A DNA stretch of 64,000 nt from Pseudomonas mosselii. Lineage in GTDB: Bacteria > Pseudomonadota > Gammaproteobacteria > Pseudomonadales > Pseudomonadaceae. Of this stretch, positions 50,905-63,501 are shown one piece after another. The notes below the pieces were generated by a model. It was not told the DNA's origin and searched no databases. It was given only the letters and a program-made list of their open reading frames with translations. Location: the NCBI RefSeq assembly GCF_003205295.1, contig NZ_QJRP01000002.1:292758-356757 (forward strand), given 5' to 3'. A program made the translations under genes and the position numbers. Every line of letters begins with the position of its first letter. Position 1 is the stretch's first letter.

Positions 50905-51609
50905 ATGACCGATCAGCCCCTTGCCCTCACCGTCGAACAAGGCCTGCACGCCGAACAGGACCTGCTGGCCGCCGTCTGCCGCGGCGAACGCGAATCCGGC
51001 GTGCTGTTCTGGCGCCCGACCGACCATGCCCTGGTCATGCCTCGGCGCATGAGTCGCCTGGACAACTTCGAGGCTGCCTGTGCCGAGCTGGCCATCGCCG
51101 GCTGGCCGGTGCTGCTGCGTGAAACCGGTGGTGAGCCCGTGCCGCAATCCCATGCGACCGTGAACGTGGCGCTGGTCTACGTGGCACCGCACAGCGAGGG
51201 TGACCATGGCCGCATCGAGAATGCTTACGAGCGTCTGTGCCTGCCGCTGTGCGACGTGCTGCGCGAATGGGGCGGTGTCGCCTCGGTGGGGGAAATCGAC
51301 GGCGCATTCTGCGATGGCCGCTACAACGTCAACCTCAATGGCCGCAAACTGGTCGGCACGGCCCAGCGCTGGCGCCAGGGGCTGGGTGGCAAGCGCCCGG
51401 TGGTATTGGTGCATGGTGCACTGTTGCTGGACAACGAGCGCGAATCGATGGTCGCGGCGGTCAATCGCTTCAATGAGTGCTGCGATCTGGATCAGCGTTG
51501 CCGCGCCGACAGTCATATCGCCCTGCACGAGGTGGCGCCTGCCGCTCCCTGGTTCGAGAGGCTTAGCCAGGCATACAGGCAAGTGCTGGCAGCACTGCCG
51601 AAGGATTAA
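50905..51609 (+). CDS. LplA/BPL-fold protein (lipoate-protein ligase family)
   Basis: 234 residues. The biotin/lipoate transferase fold is indicated by [22 protein letters not shown] (matching RRxTGGGxVxH) and by [17 protein letters not shown], in which the lysine is in the place of the LplA catalytic lysine. The glycine-rich motif is degenerate (TGGE instead of SGGG). It could transfer lipoate, octanoate or another acyl group; the true substrate is unclear, as LipA/LipB and GcvH genes are not nearby. The start at 50905 has GGTGG upstream. It ends convergent to vfr, overlapping by 4 nt. Confidence 0.75.
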   Translation: MTDQPLALTVEQGLHAEQDLLAAVCRGERESGVLFWRPTDHALVMPRRMSRLDNFEAACAELAIAGWPVLLRETGGEPVPQSHATVNVALVYVAPHSEGDHGRIENAYERLCLPLCDVLREWGGVASVGEIDGAFCDGRYNVNLNGRKLVGTAQRWRQGLGGKRPVVLVHGALLLDNERESMVAAVNRFNECCDLDQRCRADSHIALHEVAPAAPWFERLSQAYRQVLAALPKD

Positions 51610-52250
51610 CGGGTGCCGTAGACCACCATGGTCTTACCCTTGACTTGCACCAAGCTGCGCTCCTCGAGGTCCTTGAGGACGCGGCCGACCATTTCCCGTG
51701 AGCAACCGACGATACGACCGATCTCCTGGCGGGTGATCTTGATCTGCATGCCGTCGGGGTGGGTCATGGCGTCGGGTTGCTTGCACAGGTCGAGCAGGCA
51801 GCGGGCGACCCGGCCGGTGACATCGAAAAACGCCAGGTCGCCGACCTTGCGGGTGGTGTTGCGCAGGCGCTGGGCCATCTGGCTGCCGAGGGCATAGAGG
51901 ATTTCCGGCTCCAGGCGTACCAGCTCACGGAATTTTTCGTAACCGATCTCGGCCACTTCGCACTCGGTCTTGGCGCGCACCCAGGCGCTGCGCTGATGTT
52001 CCTGGCCGGCTGGCTCGAACAGCCCCAGTTCGCCGAAGAAGTCACCACTGTTGAGGTAGGCGATGATCATCTCGTGGCCGTCGTCGTCCTCGATCAGGAT
52101 GGTCACCGAGCCCTTGATGATGAACGACAGGGTCTCGGCCCGGTCGCCGGCACAGATGATGTTGCTCTTGGCGGTGTACCGACGGCGTTGGCAGTGGGCC
52201 AGCAGCTTGTCGATGTTCTTGATCTTGGGTGGCAGGGCTGATGAGACCAT
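51606..52250 (-). CDS. vfr: Crp/Vfr cyclic AMP receptor protein
   Basis: 214 residues. The cyclic nucleotide-binding pocket carries [14 protein letters not shown] and RSAWVRA (the Arg-Ser that binds the cAMP phosphate). The C-terminal helix-turn-helix is [26 protein letters not shown]. It is close to Vfr of P. aeruginosa, where it controls virulence; in P. putida Crp has a narrower role in metabolism. The start MVSSALPPK (52250) matches Vfr length. An in-frame ATG 27 nt upstream (MRRIEQDFV) is possible. Confidence 0.95.
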   Translation of the reverse strand: MVSSALPPKIKNIDKLLAHCQRRRYTAKSNIICAGDRAETLSFIIKGSVTILIEDDDGHEMIIAYLNSGDFFGELGLFEPAGQEHQRSAWVRAKTECEVAEIGYEKFRELVRLEPEILYALGSQMAQRLRNTTRKVGDLAFFDVTGRVARCLLDLCKQPDAMTHPDGMQIKITRQEIGRIVGCSREMVGRVLKDLEERSLVQVKGKTMVVYGTR

Positions 52251-52440
52251 CACGAAATCCTGTTCGATGCGACGCATTGGCTTTTTATGGAGGCTGTCTG
52301 GCAGCATGCGCCAGTCATTTGGCGCCAGCTTATCAGACACTTCAACTTGAATCGGCACAAAAGCGACGCGGCTTGAGCTTTTCCGACAGCCTCGCAAGGT
52401 CTAAGCTGACACCCTTTTACGAGATCGGGAGTCCGGATAG

Positions 52441-52863
52441 ATGAAGGCACGCATCCAGTGGGCCGGTGAAGCGATGTTCCTTGGCGAATCGGGGAGCGGC
52501 CACGTCGTGGTCATGGACGGCCCACCTGAAGCCGGAGGCCGCAACCTGGGCGTGCGCCCGATGGAGATGCTCCTGCTCGGCCTTGGTGGCTGCAGCAGCT
52601 TCGATGTGGTCAGTATTCTCAAGAAGTCGCGCCAGGCTGTGGAAAGCTGCGAGGCCTTCCTGGAAGCCGAACGCGCCAATGAGGACCCCAAGGTGTTCAC
52701 CAAGATCCACCTCAACTTCGTGGTCAAGGGCCGCGGGTTGAAGGAGGCGCAGGTCAAGCGTGCGGTGGAGCTGTCGGCAGAGAAGTACTGCTCGGCCTCG
52801 ATCATGCTGGATCGCGCGGGCGTCGAGATCACCCACGGTTACGAAATCGTCGAGCTCGGTTGA
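52441..52863 (+). CDS. OsmC family peroxiredoxin-like protein
   Basis: 140 residues. MKARIQWAGEAMFLGESGSG, RPMEMLLLGLGGCSSFDVVSIL with the first redox-active Cys, and the second Cys in EKYCSASIMLDRAG fit the YhfA branch of OsmC proteins. The cysteine pair suggests peroxide or hydroperoxide reduction; the YhfA branch is less well studied. It is divergent from vfr across 190 nt, and may be a target of Crp, as in E. coli where yhfA lies next to crp. Confidence 0.9.
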   Translation: MKARIQWAGEAMFLGESGSGHVVVMDGPPEAGGRNLGVRPMEMLLLGLGGCSSFDVVSILKKSRQAVESCEAFLEAERANEDPKVFTKIHLNFVVKGRGLKEAQVKRAVELSAEKYCSASIMLDRAGVEITHGYEIVELG

Positions 52864-52883
52864 TCGAAGGCAGCGCCTGCCGG

Positions 52884-53309
52884 TCAGGCGCTTTGCTTGT
52901 GCAGGCGTTCGACACCCAGCAGCAACGCGAGCCCCGGGATCAGCGCAAGCACCAGCCAGGGCGTATTCACCCCGAGCAGGATGAGGATTTCGCTGCTGCT
53001 CCAGGTGGTGCCGAAGTGTTCGGCAAACACCTGGCACTGCAGCCACGCAGCCAAAGTGCCAGCGAGCACGAACGTGCCGACCAGCAGTTGGCGGCTGGCT
53101 AAAAACACGCTGAGCAGCAGGAACAGCAGCTGCGCGGGCAGCGTGCCGAGCAACAGCTCGACGGTGCTGTTGCTGTCAGGGTCGGTAAGCGTCGGCAGTT
53201 CCAGGCTGAAAGCGCTTTGCCCGATACTGGCGACCATCAGGCAAACGAAAAGATAGGCCACCGGACTCAGCGCCAGACTTTGCAGCAATCGGATGATGGA
53301 CAGCCGCAT
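52884..53309 (-). CDS. Predicted membrane protein of unknown function
   Basis: 141 residues with four likely transmembrane helices (LALSPVAYLFVCLMVASIG; LLGTLPAQLLFLLLSVFLA; LLVGTFVLAGTLAAWLQ; LLGVNTPWLVLALIPGLALL). No family recognised. It starts 2 nt after the DUF2157 gene stop and is probably its partner. I chose MRLSIIRLL (53309); an ATG at 53336 would overlap the previous gene by 25 nt. Confidence 0.7.
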   Translation of the reverse strand: MRLSIIRLLQSLALSPVAYLFVCLMVASIGQSAFSLELPTLTDPDSNSTVELLLGTLPAQLLFLLLSVFLASRQLLVGTFVLAGTLAAWLQCQVFAEHFGTTWSSSEILILLGVNTPWLVLALIPGLALLLGVERLHKQSA

Positions 53310-53311
53310 GG

Positions 53312-54349
53312 TCAACGACGCAGTGCTGGCAGCCATTGCAACAGGCCGGGGGGAATACTGGCCCGCAGGCGTTCGCTCATGGCTTCCCGGCGTTTCTGGT
53401 AGAGCACGCCCAGGGCGATCACACCCAGGCCGATCAGGCTCAGTACGACCGGGAACAGCAATGAGTCGGCGAACACCTCGTGGGAAAGATGCCCAAGGTA
53501 GACCGCCACGCCCATCGCTCCAAATACCATGAACAACGGCCGGCGCAGCAACACTGCCAGGCCCATCAGCCCCAGATTGATCAGGCAGTACAGGAACTTG
53601 CCCCATTCACTGCCGCTGTCCAACAGCGTCAGCCCGCCCCAGAACGCCGCCAGCCCGGCGAGATAGCCCCAGAAGGCATAGTCCCGTTTGGTGCGCCCGT
53701 CGATCACGACGAATACCAGCAGCAGGCCGAGGCCGAACCACAGCGACACCGTGCGCCGTTGTTTCCAGTCGAATACCTCACCGTAGAACCATTCACTCAG
53801 ATCCATGGACATGAACCACAAGGCAACGGCGATCGGCATGACGATGAAAGGCAGGGGGATGAGGCGCAGCATCAGCAGGCCGGCCAGCACTGTCGCCAAC
53901 TCCATTACCACCCAGCCACCCTGCACATGGCTGAAGTACCAGTCGTAGCCGCCTCTGATATCGTTCATTGGCCACCAACCGAGCAAACGCTCGATTGCGA
54001 AAACCGCCAACGGTACGATGCTCACGGCCACGGCGGCCAGCACACCGGCTGCTATGGGTTGGGTGCGACGTTGCAGGGAGAGGGCGAACAGGGTGAGTCC
54101 GGTAATGTAGACCAGGGAGATGGCAAGCAACGCGACGTCGCCTATGCGCATCCAGGCTTCGGTGAGTAGCCAGCCCATGGCGCCCATGATCAGCAGGGCC
54201 CCGAGGTAGAAGGCAACGTGGGCCAGCTGGAAGCTGGCACGGCTTTCCGGCTGCTGGCGCAGGAAGGCCACCAGGGCTTGATCCTGCCCCGGCTGCAGCA
54301 CACCGGCGCTTACTGCGCGCGCCAGGTCCCTGGCGTCGAAACGTTCCAT
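53312..54349 (-). CDS. DUF2157 family membrane protein
   Basis: 345 residues. The soluble N-terminus (MERFDARDLARAVSAGVLQP, then DQALVAFLRQQ) matches the DUF2157 start and is followed by nine or ten predicted helices. Function unknown. It follows coq7 by 10 nt and precedes the small membrane protein by 2 nt, so the three may be one transcript. Confidence 0.85.
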   Translation of the reverse strand: MERFDARDLARAVSAGVLQPGQDQALVAFLRQQPESRASFQLAHVAFYLGALLIMGAMGWLLTEAWMRIGDVALLAISLVYITGLTLFALSLQRRTQPIAAGVLAAVAVSIVPLAVFAIERLLGWWPMNDIRGGYDWYFSHVQGGWVVMELATVLAGLLMLRLIPLPFIVMPIAVALWFMSMDLSEWFYGEVFDWKQRRTVSLWFGLGLLLVFVVIDGRTKRDYAFWGYLAGLAAFWGGLTLLDSGSEWGKFLYCLINLGLMGLAVLLRRPLFMVFGAMGVAVYLGHLSHEVFADSLLFPVVLSLIGLGVIALGVLYQKRREAMSERLRASIPPGLLQWLPALRR

Positions 54350-54359
54350 GCTGCGAGTC

Positions 54360-55007
54360 TCAGATTCGGTAGGTGCTCTTGGTCATGACCTTGGCCAGCA
54401 GGCTCATGCCAAAGCGCACGGGGGCCGGGAAACGGTAGCCGCCGGCTTCCAGCGCGGACTCGGCGTGGTGTTCTTCGTCAACGCGCATCTGCTCGAGGAT
54501 GGCGCGGGACTTGCCGTCGTTCTCGGGGATCTGTTCCAGGTGTTCGTCCAGATGCTTGCACACCTGATGCTCGGTGGCGGCGACGAAGCCCAGGCTGACC
54601 TTGTCGCTGACCAGACCGGCGAGTGCGCCGATGCCGAACGACAGGCCGTAGAACACCGGGTTGAGCACGCTGGGGTGGCTGTTGAGCTGGCGAATGCGCT
54701 GTTCGCACCAGGCCAAGTGGTCGATTTCTTCTTCCGCCGCATGCTCCATGGCTTTGCGCACCTGTGGCAGCTTGGCGGTCAGGGCCTGGCCCTGGTACAG
54801 CGCCTGGGCGCAGACTTCGCCGGTGTGGTTGATGCGCATCAGGCCGGCGATATGGCGGGTCTGTTGCTCATCGAGTTCGGCGTCCGGCTGGATGATCGCC
54901 GGGGAAGGGCGGGCGGGTTGGCCGCTGAAGGGCAGCAAGGTGCGCATGGCGGTATCGGCCTGCAGCAACAAGCGGTCGAGCGGCGAGTAGTGACGTTCGG
55001 TAGCCAT
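54360..55007 (-). CDS. coq7: 2-polyprenyl-3-methyl-6-methoxy-1,4-benzoquinol monooxygenase
   Basis: 215 residues, di-iron hydroxylase of ubiquinone synthesis (last hydroxylation). Iron ligands are in [30 protein letters not shown], and the C-terminal [11 protein letters not shown]. It is a peripheral membrane protein. The start at 55007 is the only one that keeps the full N-terminus. Confidence 0.97.
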   Translation of the reverse strand: MATERHYSPLDRLLLQADTAMRTLLPFSGQPARPSPAIIQPDAELDEQQTRHIAGLMRINHTGEVCAQALYQGQALTAKLPQVRKAMEHAAEEEIDHLAWCEQRIRQLNSHPSVLNPVFYGLSFGIGALAGLVSDKVSLGFVAATEHQVCKHLDEHLEQIPENDGKSRAILEQMRVDEEHHAESALEAGGYRFPAPVRFGMSLLAKVMTKSTYRI

Positions 55008-55073
55008 CGGGCACCTCCGCTGAAGTGATGCCCGACAGTCTACCTCAATAGCCCTGGGCAGGCTTGCCTTGGA

Positions 55074-55412
55074 TCAGCCCGGCGGCCAGTGCATCTGGCG
55101 CTGACCAAGCACGTGCATGTGGATGTGGTAGACGGTCTGGCCGCCCTGCTCGTTGCAGTTCATCACCACCCGGAAGCCCTCTTCGCAGCCGAGTTCCCGG
55201 GCCAGGCGCTGGGCGGTGAACAGGATGTGGCCGGCCAGGCCTTTGTCCTCTTCGGTCAGGTCGTTGAGGGTGCGGATGTGTTTCTTCGGGATGACCAGGA
55301 AATGGACCGGGGCCTGGGGGGCGATATCGTGGAAGGCCAGAACCTGGTCGTCTTCGTAGATGATCTTCGCCGGGATCTCCCGGTTGATGATTCTGAGGAA
55401 TAAATCGTCCAC
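55074..55412 (-). CDS. hinT: HIT family nucleotide hydrolase (HinT-like)
   Basis: 112 residues. The histidine triad is HIHMHVLG near the C-terminus. FLRIINREIPAKIIYEDDQVLAFHDIAPQAPVHFLVIPKKH is typical of HinT, which hydrolyses phosphoramidates such as AMP-lysine. It lies in the same direction as coq7, 66 nt upstream. Confidence 0.93.
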   Translation of the reverse strand: MDDLFLRIINREIPAKIIYEDDQVLAFHDIAPQAPVHFLVIPKKHIRTLNDLTEEDKGLAGHILFTAQRLARELGCEEGFRVVMNCNEQGGQTVYHIHMHVLGQRQMHWPPG

Positions 55413-55476
55413 AGCACGTGCTCCATGGTGAGTGTCGGGGCTGAGTGTACTGAGCCCGCCGCCGCTCGCCCAGTGG

Positions 55477-56259
55477 CTATTCCATGCCGATCGGGCAATA
55501 GCGGCGATGGATCATCCCGGCCAGCTTGCGCGTCAGCCAGCGGGGCAGCAGGCGCGGGGCGAAGGCCAGCCAGCGGTTGCGCCGGCCGGGCAGGATCAGC
55601 GCGCGGTTACGGTCCAGGGCGCGGACGGTGTACAGGGCGATTTCCTCGGGGCTCAGGCAGCGGCTGTTGCCATCGAGCCGGGGGATGCGGCGCCTGGCCG
55701 AGCGCACCGGCCCCGGGCACAGCACCGAGACCTTGATCCCGGTACGCCGCAGCTCCTCGCGCAGGGCCTCGGAAAAACTCAGCACATAGGCCTTGCTCGC
55801 CGCGTAGGCAGCCATCCACGGACCCGGTGCGACCCCGGCCAGCCCCGCGACATTGAGGATCTGTCCGCCGCCCTGGATCGCCATCAGGTTGCCGATGGCA
55901 TGGCACAGGCGGCTCAGGGCGAGGATATTGACCTCGAGCAGGTCCTGTTCATCGGCCCACTCATGGGCCAGGAACGGCCCATAGGTACGCTGCCCCGCGC
56001 AGTTCACCAGCAGGTCGATGCGCCGCTCGCCTTCCTCCAGCTCGAGCACGAAGCCTGACAGGCGCAGGGGCTGGCTGAGGTCACAGGCGCGGAACAGGAC
56101 TTCCACGCCAAAGCGTTGGGTCAGTTCGATGGCCACCGGCTCCAGCGTCTCGCGCTGGCGTGCCACCAGGATCAGGTTGCGCCCGCGCCGTGCCAGGGCC
56201 TCCGCCAGGGCCAGGCCCAGGCCGCTGGAAGCTCCGGTGATCATGGCGTAACGGGTCAT
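55477..56259 (-). CDS. Short-chain dehydrogenase/reductase
   Basis: 260 residues. Cofactor motif TGASSGLGLALA, NCAG, and the catalytic YAASKAY (Tyr and Lys) are intact. It resembles the DltE-type classical SDRs. Substrate unknown. Gene stands alone between HinT and the nitronate monooxygenase-like gene. Confidence 0.9.
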   Translation of the reverse strand: MTRYAMITGASSGLGLALAEALARRGRNLILVARQRETLEPVAIELTQRFGVEVLFRACDLSQPLRLSGFVLELEEGERRIDLLVNCAGQRTYGPFLAHEWADEQDLLEVNILALSRLCHAIGNLMAIQGGGQILNVAGLAGVAPGPWMAAYAASKAYVLSFSEALREELRRTGIKVSVLCPGPVRSARRRIPRLDGNSRCLSPEEIALYTVRALDRNRALILPGRRNRWLAFAPRLLPRWLTRKLAGMIHRRYCPIGME

Positions 56260-56310
56260 GCAAGGCTCCTGGGGCGAAAGGGGCGCCTAGTTTACAGCGT
56301 GGCCGAATTG

Positions 56311-57267
56311 CTACAAGGCGTTGCGGTGCAGCTGCTGGCTACGCTCCAGGGCTGTCCGGTATTCGTTGTGCAAGCGCCCGATCAGTTCGCCGGCCGTGGG
56401 CAGGTCATGGATCTCACCGACCCCCTGGCCGGCCGACCAGACGGTCTTCCAGGCCTTGGCCTCTTCATCCAGGGGTTTGAGCTTGCCGGCTTCATGGCCG
56501 CTCTTCAGTGCCGCCAGGTCGTAGCCGGCCTGCTCCAGGCTCTGGCGCAGGAAACTGGCGGGGATGCCGGACACCGCCGGGGTATGCACGATATCGGCGG
56601 CCCCGGCGTCCAGGATCATCTGCTTGTAGGCGTCCTGGGCCTGGCTTTCGTGGGTGGCGATGAAGCGGGTGCCCATGTAGCCGAGGTCGGCCCCCAGCAA
56701 CTGCGCGGCCAGCAGTTCATGGCCGTGGTTCAGGCAACCGGCCAGCAGCAGGGTCTTGTCGAAGAACTGGCGGATCTCCGCGACCAAGGCGAACGGGCTC
56801 CAGGTCCCGGCATGGCCGCCGGCGCCCGCCGCCACGGCGATCAGCCCGTCGACGCCCGCCTCGGCGGCCTTCTCGGCGTGGCGACGGGTGGTCACGTCAT
56901 GGAACACCAGGCCACCATAGCCGTGCACCGCGTCGACCACCTCCTTCACTGCGCCGAGGCTGGTGATGACGATGGGCACACGATGTTCGACGCACAATGC
57001 CAGGTCGGTCTGCAGGCGCGGGTTGGTCGGGTGCACGATCAGGTTGACCGCGTAGGGCGCGGGCGCCTGCAGTTCGGCCAGCCCTGCCTCGATTTCCTCC
57101 AGCCAGGTCTTGAACCCTGCGCTGTCACGCTGGTTCAGTGCCGGGAAGCTGCCCACCACGCCATTGGCGCAGCAGGCGAGCACCAGCCGGGGATTGGAAA
57201 TCAGGAACATCGGCGCCGCCACCAGGGGCAGGTGCAGGCGTTGTTCGAGCGAGGCGGGCAGGGACAT
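56311..57267 (-). CDS. Nitronate monooxygenase family FMN protein
   Basis: 318 residues, TIM barrel of the 2-nitropropane dioxygenase class. VAPMFLISNPRLVLACCANGVVG is the N-terminal FMN motif and AAGAGGHAGTWSPFALVAEI holds the catalytic-site H-x-G segment. Likely detoxifies nitronates such as propionate-3-nitronate; some members are enoyl reductases. It lies 31 nt after hemJ in the same direction. Confidence 0.9.
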   Translation of the reverse strand: MSLPASLEQRLHLPLVAAPMFLISNPRLVLACCANGVVGSFPALNQRDSAGFKTWLEEIEAGLAELQAPAPYAVNLIVHPTNPRLQTDLALCVEHRVPIVITSLGAVKEVVDAVHGYGGLVFHDVTTRRHAEKAAEAGVDGLIAVAAGAGGHAGTWSPFALVAEIRQFFDKTLLLAGCLNHGHELLAAQLLGADLGYMGTRFIATHESQAQDAYKQMILDAGAADIVHTPAVSGIPASFLRQSLEQAGYDLAALKSGHEAGKLKPLDEEAKAWKTVWSAGQGVGEIHDLPTAGELIGRLHNEYRTALERSQQLHRNAL

Positions 57268-57297
57268 GGCGAAACTCCTGTAGGCGGGTGGATATCG

Positions 57298-57723
57298 TCA
57301 GAACGGTTTGACCACCACGAGAATTACGACGCCCAGCAGCATCAGCACCGGTGCCTCGTTGAACCAGCGGTAGTACACATGGCTGCGGGTGTTGGTGCCG
57401 GCGGCGAAGCGTTTGCGCTGGGCGCCGCACATGTGATGGTAGACGGTGAGCAGGGCCACCAGGGTGAGCTTGGCGTGCAGCCAGCCCTGGCTCAGCCAGC
57501 CGGGGTTCAGGTACAGCATCCAGCCGCCGAACACATAGGTGGCGATCATCGCCGGGTTCATGATGCCCCGGTACAGCTTGCGCTCCATGGTGATGAAGCG
57601 TTCGAGGCTGATGCTGTCCTGGCTCTGGGCGTGATAGACGAACAGGCGTGGCAGGTAGAACAGGCCGGCGAACCAGCAGACCACGCTGACGATATGCAGC
57701 GCCTTGATCCATAGATAGAGCAT
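57298..57723 (-). CDS. hemJ: Protoporphyrinogen IX oxidase HemJ
   Basis: 141 residues, four transmembrane helices. WIKALHIVSVVCWFAGLFYLPRLFVYH carries the conserved His that binds heme in HemJ, and the following EAPVLMLLGVVILVVVKPF is a family ending. It oxidises protoporphyrinogen IX in heme synthesis in bacteria that lack HemG/HemY. The start MLYLWIKALH (57723) follows GGAACTCCCC-type sequence; a longer open frame to 57858 overlaps the argC promoter and is not preferred. Confidence 0.88.
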   Translation of the reverse strand: MLYLWIKALHIVSVVCWFAGLFYLPRLFVYHAQSQDSISLERFITMERKLYRGIMNPAMIATYVFGGWMLYLNPGWLSQGWLHAKLTLVALLTVYHHMCGAQRKRFAAGTNTRSHVYYRWFNEAPVLMLLGVVILVVVKPF

Positions 57724-57863
57724 GGGGAGTTCCTTCAGGTTTTCACGGTCGTCAGATAGTAGAGGCCAAGGGCCCGAAGGGTCATCCCAAGAGTTGTTAC
57801 AGGCGCCCCGGCCCCCTATTATCGTGCGCTTTCCAGTGGTCTCGTTGATAAGGGGCAAGCGTC

Positions 57864-58898
57864 ATGATCAAGGTCGGTATCGTCGGCGGCACGGGTTACA
57901 CCGGTGTCGAACTGCTGCGTCTGCTGGCGCAGCACCCACAGGCCGAGGTGGCGGTCATCACCTCGCGCTCCGAGGCGGGCGTGGCGGTTGCCGACATGTA
58001 CCCGAACCTGCGCGGTCACTACGACGGCCTGGCGTTCAGCGTGCCGGACAGCAAGGCCCTGGCGGCCTGCGACGTGGTGTTCTTCGCCACGCCCCACGGC
58101 GTCGCCCACGCCCTGGCGGGCGAGCTGCTGGCGGCCGGCACCAAGGTCATCGACCTGTCCGCCGACTTCCGCCTGCAGGACGCCGTCGAATGGGGCAAGT
58201 GGTACGGCCAGCCCCATGGCGCGCCTGAGCTGCTCAAGGACGCCGTCTACGGCCTGCCCGAAGTGAACCGCGAGAAGATCCGCCAGGCGCGCCTGATCGC
58301 CGTGCCGGGTTGCTACCCGACCGCCACCCAGCTGGGCTTGCTGCCACTGCTGGAAGCCGGCCTGGCCGACCCGTCGCGGCTGATCGCCGACTGCAAGTCG
58401 GGCGTCAGCGGTGCCGGGCGTGGCGCTGCGGTGGGTTCGCTGTTCTGCGAGGCCGGTGAGAGCATGAAGGCCTACGCGGTCAAGGGCCACCGTCACCTGC
58501 CGGAGATCAGCCAGGGCTTGCGCCAGGCTGCAGGCAAGGACATCGGCCTGACCTTCGTGCCGCACCTGACCCCGATGATCCGTGGTATTCATGCCACCCT
58601 GTACGCGACGGTCGCCGATACCTCGGTCGACCTGCAGGCACTGTTCGAGAAACGCTACGCCAACGAACCGTTCGTCGACGTGATGCCGGCCGGCAGCCAT
58701 CCGGAAACCCGCAGCGTGCGCGGTGCCAACGTCTGCCGCATCGCCGTGCACCGGCCTCAGGGCGGTGACCTGGTGGTGGTGCTGTCGGTGATTGACAACC
58801 TGGTCAAGGGCGCGTCGGGCCAGGCGGTGCAGAACCTCAACATCCTGTTCGGGCTCGACGAGCGCATGGGCCTGTCCCACGCCGGGCTGCTGCCGTAA
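57864..58898 (+). CDS. argC: N-acetyl-gamma-glutamyl-phosphate reductase
   Basis: 344 residues. NADPH-dependent reduction in arginine synthesis. The nucleotide motif [18 protein letters not shown] and the catalytic Cys in [13 protein letters not shown] are intact; the catalytic His is in KGHRHLPEI. It starts after GGGGCAAGC and is followed by a terminator. Divergent from hemJ. Confidence 0.98.
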   Translation: MIKVGIVGGTGYTGVELLRLLAQHPQAEVAVITSRSEAGVAVADMYPNLRGHYDGLAFSVPDSKALAACDVVFFATPHGVAHALAGELLAAGTKVIDLSADFRLQDAVEWGKWYGQPHGAPELLKDAVYGLPEVNREKIRQARLIAVPGCYPTATQLGLLPLLEAGLADPSRLIADCKSGVSGAGRGAAVGSLFCEAGESMKAYAVKGHRHLPEISQGLRQAAGKDIGLTFVPHLTPMIRGIHATLYATVADTSVDLQALFEKRYANEPFVDVMPAGSHPETRSVRGANVCRIAVHRPQGGDLVVVLSVIDNLVKGASGQAVQNLNILFGLDERMGLSHAGLLP

Positions 58899-58916
58899 GC
58901 CGCCGGTCGTTGCCAG

Positions 58917-58940
58917 GGCCCGCCTTGCGCGGGCCTTTTT
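58917..58940 (+). terminator. Terminator of argC
   Basis: GGCCCGC (58917-58923) and GCGGGCC (58929-58935) with a 5-nt loop and TTTTT (58936-58940). Confidence 0.85.
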
Positions 58941-59043
58941 CATGGGGGCGACTAAAGCCGCACAATTCTTGACCGATTTTCTCGGACAAGCGGATAATAC
59001 CCGCCATCGAGTTTTATGGCGGCACTGCGCCGGGAGAATCAAC

Positions 59044-59394
59044 ATGAGCGTCGAAACCTTCACCCCCACGGCTTTGGAGTTCACTCCCGGGGCTGCGCAC
59101 AAGGTGAAAACCCTGGTCAGCGAAGAGGGCAACGAGCGGCTGAAGCTGCGTGTGTTCGTGACCGGCGGCGGCTGCTCGGGCTTCCAGTATGGTTTCACCT
59201 TTGATGAAGACGTGGCCGATGACGACACCATCGTCGAGCGCGAAGGCGTAGCGTTGGTTGTCGACCCGATGAGTTACCAGTACCTGGCTGGCGCCGAAGT
59301 CGACTACCAGGAAGGCCTGGAAGGTTCGCGCTTCGTGATCAAGAACCCGAACGCCACCACCACCTGCGGTTGTGGTTCGTCGTTCTCGATCTGA
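59044..59394 (+). CDS. erpA: Iron-sulfur cluster insertion protein ErpA
   Basis: 116 residues, A-type carrier. The three cluster-binding cysteines are in [14 protein letters not shown] and [12 protein letters not shown]. It passes [4Fe-4S] clusters to enzymes such as IspG/IspH. The start [13 protein letters not shown] (59044) follows GGGAGA; the open frame further upstream enters argC and is not coding. Confidence 0.97.
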   Translation: MSVETFTPTALEFTPGAAHKVKTLVSEEGNERLKLRVFVTGGGCSGFQYGFTFDEDVADDDTIVEREGVALVVDPMSYQYLAGAEVDYQEGLEGSRFVIKNPNATTTCGCGSSFSI

Positions 59395-59410
59395 TCCGGG
59401 CCCTGCTGTG

Positions 59411-59438
59411 AAAACGCCGCGCAATTGCGCGGCGTTTT
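59411..59438. terminator. Bidirectional terminator between erpA and anmK
   Basis: A perfect 28-bp palindrome: AAAACGCCGCGCAA and its complement, giving a GC stem flanked by A and T runs. It can end both erpA (plus) and anmK (minus) transcripts. Confidence 0.9.
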
Positions 59439-59454
59439 GCATTCTGCCAGTTGC

Positions 59455-61963
<2,509 letters not shown>

Positions 61964-62112
61964 AGGTGAGGTGACTTTGAAAAAGGTGAAATGGAAAAGA
62001 TGAATGACATGATGAAGATGAAATAACTGTATAAAATATAACCAAATCCATTCTCACGCAAGGGCGCGTAGACGTTGCGGTGCGCCGTTCGGGTCACAAT
62101 CCTTTGCGAAAC

Positions 62113-62140
62113 TTGTATTTGATGGCCGATCTTGTATGGT
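62113..62140 (+). promoter_or_regulatory. Possible promoter of tyrS
   Basis: TTGTAT (62113-62118), 16-bp spacer, TATGGT (62135-62140), about 37 nt before the tyrS start. No T-box is expected in Pseudomonas, and none is seen. The 213-nt gap upstream also contains an AT-rich stretch near 62020-62045 that may hold the promoter of the divergent peptidase gene. Confidence 0.45.
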
Positions 62141-62176
62141 TGGCTCCCCTTGAATCCTAGCGTTGCGGGTCTGTCT

Positions 62177-63376
62177 ATGAAGTCGGTTGAAGAGCAGCTG
62201 GCGCTTATCAAGCGCGGTGCGGAAGAGGTACTGGTCGAATCGGAACTGGTGGAGAAGCTCAAGCGCGGTCAACCGCTGCGCATCAAGGCGGGCTTCGATC
62301 CAACTGCGCCCGACCTGCACCTGGGGCACACGGTGCTGATCAACAAGCTGCGCCAGTTCCAGGAGCTGGGGCATCAGGTCATCTTCCTGATCGGCGACTT
62401 CACCGGCATGATCGGCGACCCGAGCGGCAAGAGTGCTACCCGTCCGCCGCTGACCCGCGAGCAGGTGCTGGACAACGCCGAGACGTACAAGCAGCAGGTG
62501 TTCAAGATCCTCGACCCGGCCAAGACCGAGGTGGCGTTCAACTCCACCTGGATGGACAAGCTCACGCCTGCCGACTTCATTCGGCTGGCCTCGCAGTACA
62601 CCGTGGCGCGCATGCTCGAGCGCGACGACTTCGACAAGCGCTATACCACCAACCAGCCGATCGCGATCCATGAGTTCCTCTACCCGCTGGTGCAGGGTTA
62701 CGACTCTGTCGCCTTGAAGGCCGATGTCGAACTGGGTGGCACCGACCAGAAGTTCAACCTGCTGATGGGGCGCGAGCTGCAGCGCGCCTACGGGCAGGAG
62801 GCGCAGAACATCGTCACCATGCCGTTGCTTGAAGGGCTGGATGGCGTGAAGAAGATGTCCAAGTCGCTGGGTAATTATGTCGGCATCCAGGAAGCGCCCG
62901 GGGTGATGTACAGCAAGCTTGTGTCGATTCCCGACACCTTGATGTGGCGTTACTTCGAGCTGCTGAGCTTCCGTTCGATGGAAGAGATCGATCAGTACCG
63001 TAAGGATGTCGAGAACGGCGCCAACCCGCGCGACATCAAGATCAAGCTGGCCGAGGAGATTGTGGCCCGCTTCCATGGTGAAGAGGCCGCGGCCAATGCC
63101 CACCGTGCCGCGGGCAACCGCATGAAGGAAGGCGAGTTGCCGGAGGATCTGCCGGAAATCGAAGTGGCTGCCACTGAGGATCTGCCGATCGCTGCCGTGC
63201 TGAACCGGGCCGGCCTGGTGAAGAACTCGGCGCAGGCGCGGGATCTGCTCGGCGCTGGTGCGGTCAAGGTGGATGGTGCGGTGGTCGACCGTGACTTCAT
63301 GTTTGTTATTGGCGCGACTCACGTGTGCCAGGCGGGCAAGAAGGCGTTTGCCCGGGTTAGCCTCAAGGCTGAGTGA
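62177..63376 (+). CDS. tyrS: Tyrosyl-tRNA synthetase
   Basis: 399 residues, TyrRS of the TyrZ-like class. Class I motifs: HLGHT (HIGH) and KKMSKS. An S4 RNA-binding domain is at the C-terminus ([29 protein letters not shown]). The start [10 protein letters not shown] (62177) has no strong Shine-Dalgarno. Immediately upstream of an rRNA operon. Confidence 0.96.
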   Translation: MKSVEEQLALIKRGAEEVLVESELVEKLKRGQPLRIKAGFDPTAPDLHLGHTVLINKLRQFQELGHQVIFLIGDFTGMIGDPSGKSATRPPLTREQVLDNAETYKQQVFKILDPAKTEVAFNSTWMDKLTPADFIRLASQYTVARMLERDDFDKRYTTNQPIAIHEFLYPLVQGYDSVALKADVELGGTDQKFNLLMGRELQRAYGQEAQNIVTMPLLEGLDGVKKMSKSLGNYVGIQEAPGVMYSKLVSIPDTLMWRYFELLSFRSMEEIDQYRKDVENGANPRDIKIKLAEEIVARFHGEEAAANAHRAAGNRMKEGELPEDLPEIEVAATEDLPIAAVLNRAGLVKNSAQARDLLGAGAVKVDGAVVDRDFMFVIGATHVCQAGKKAFARVSLKAE

Positions 63377-63400
63377 TTGTCTTCAGGTGTAGCTATATAG

Positions 63401-63433
63401 AAGCGGGGAGGCCGACAGGCCTCCCCGCTTTTG
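63401..63433 (+). terminator. Terminator of tyrS
   Basis: AAGCGGGGAGGCC (63401-63413) and its complement (63418-63430) with a GACA loop and T run to 63433. Confidence 0.92.
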
Positions 63434-63501
63434 TTTTGGGGCTGCTTATATAGGTACCCGGGCTCCTGGTCCGATCTTTTTGATTTTTATGAAATTAACG
63501 G

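Noticed and set aside
52251..52440. Crp-binding site between vfr and osmC
   Set aside because: I looked for TGTGA-N6-TCACA; only weak half-sites were found, so I do not call an operator.
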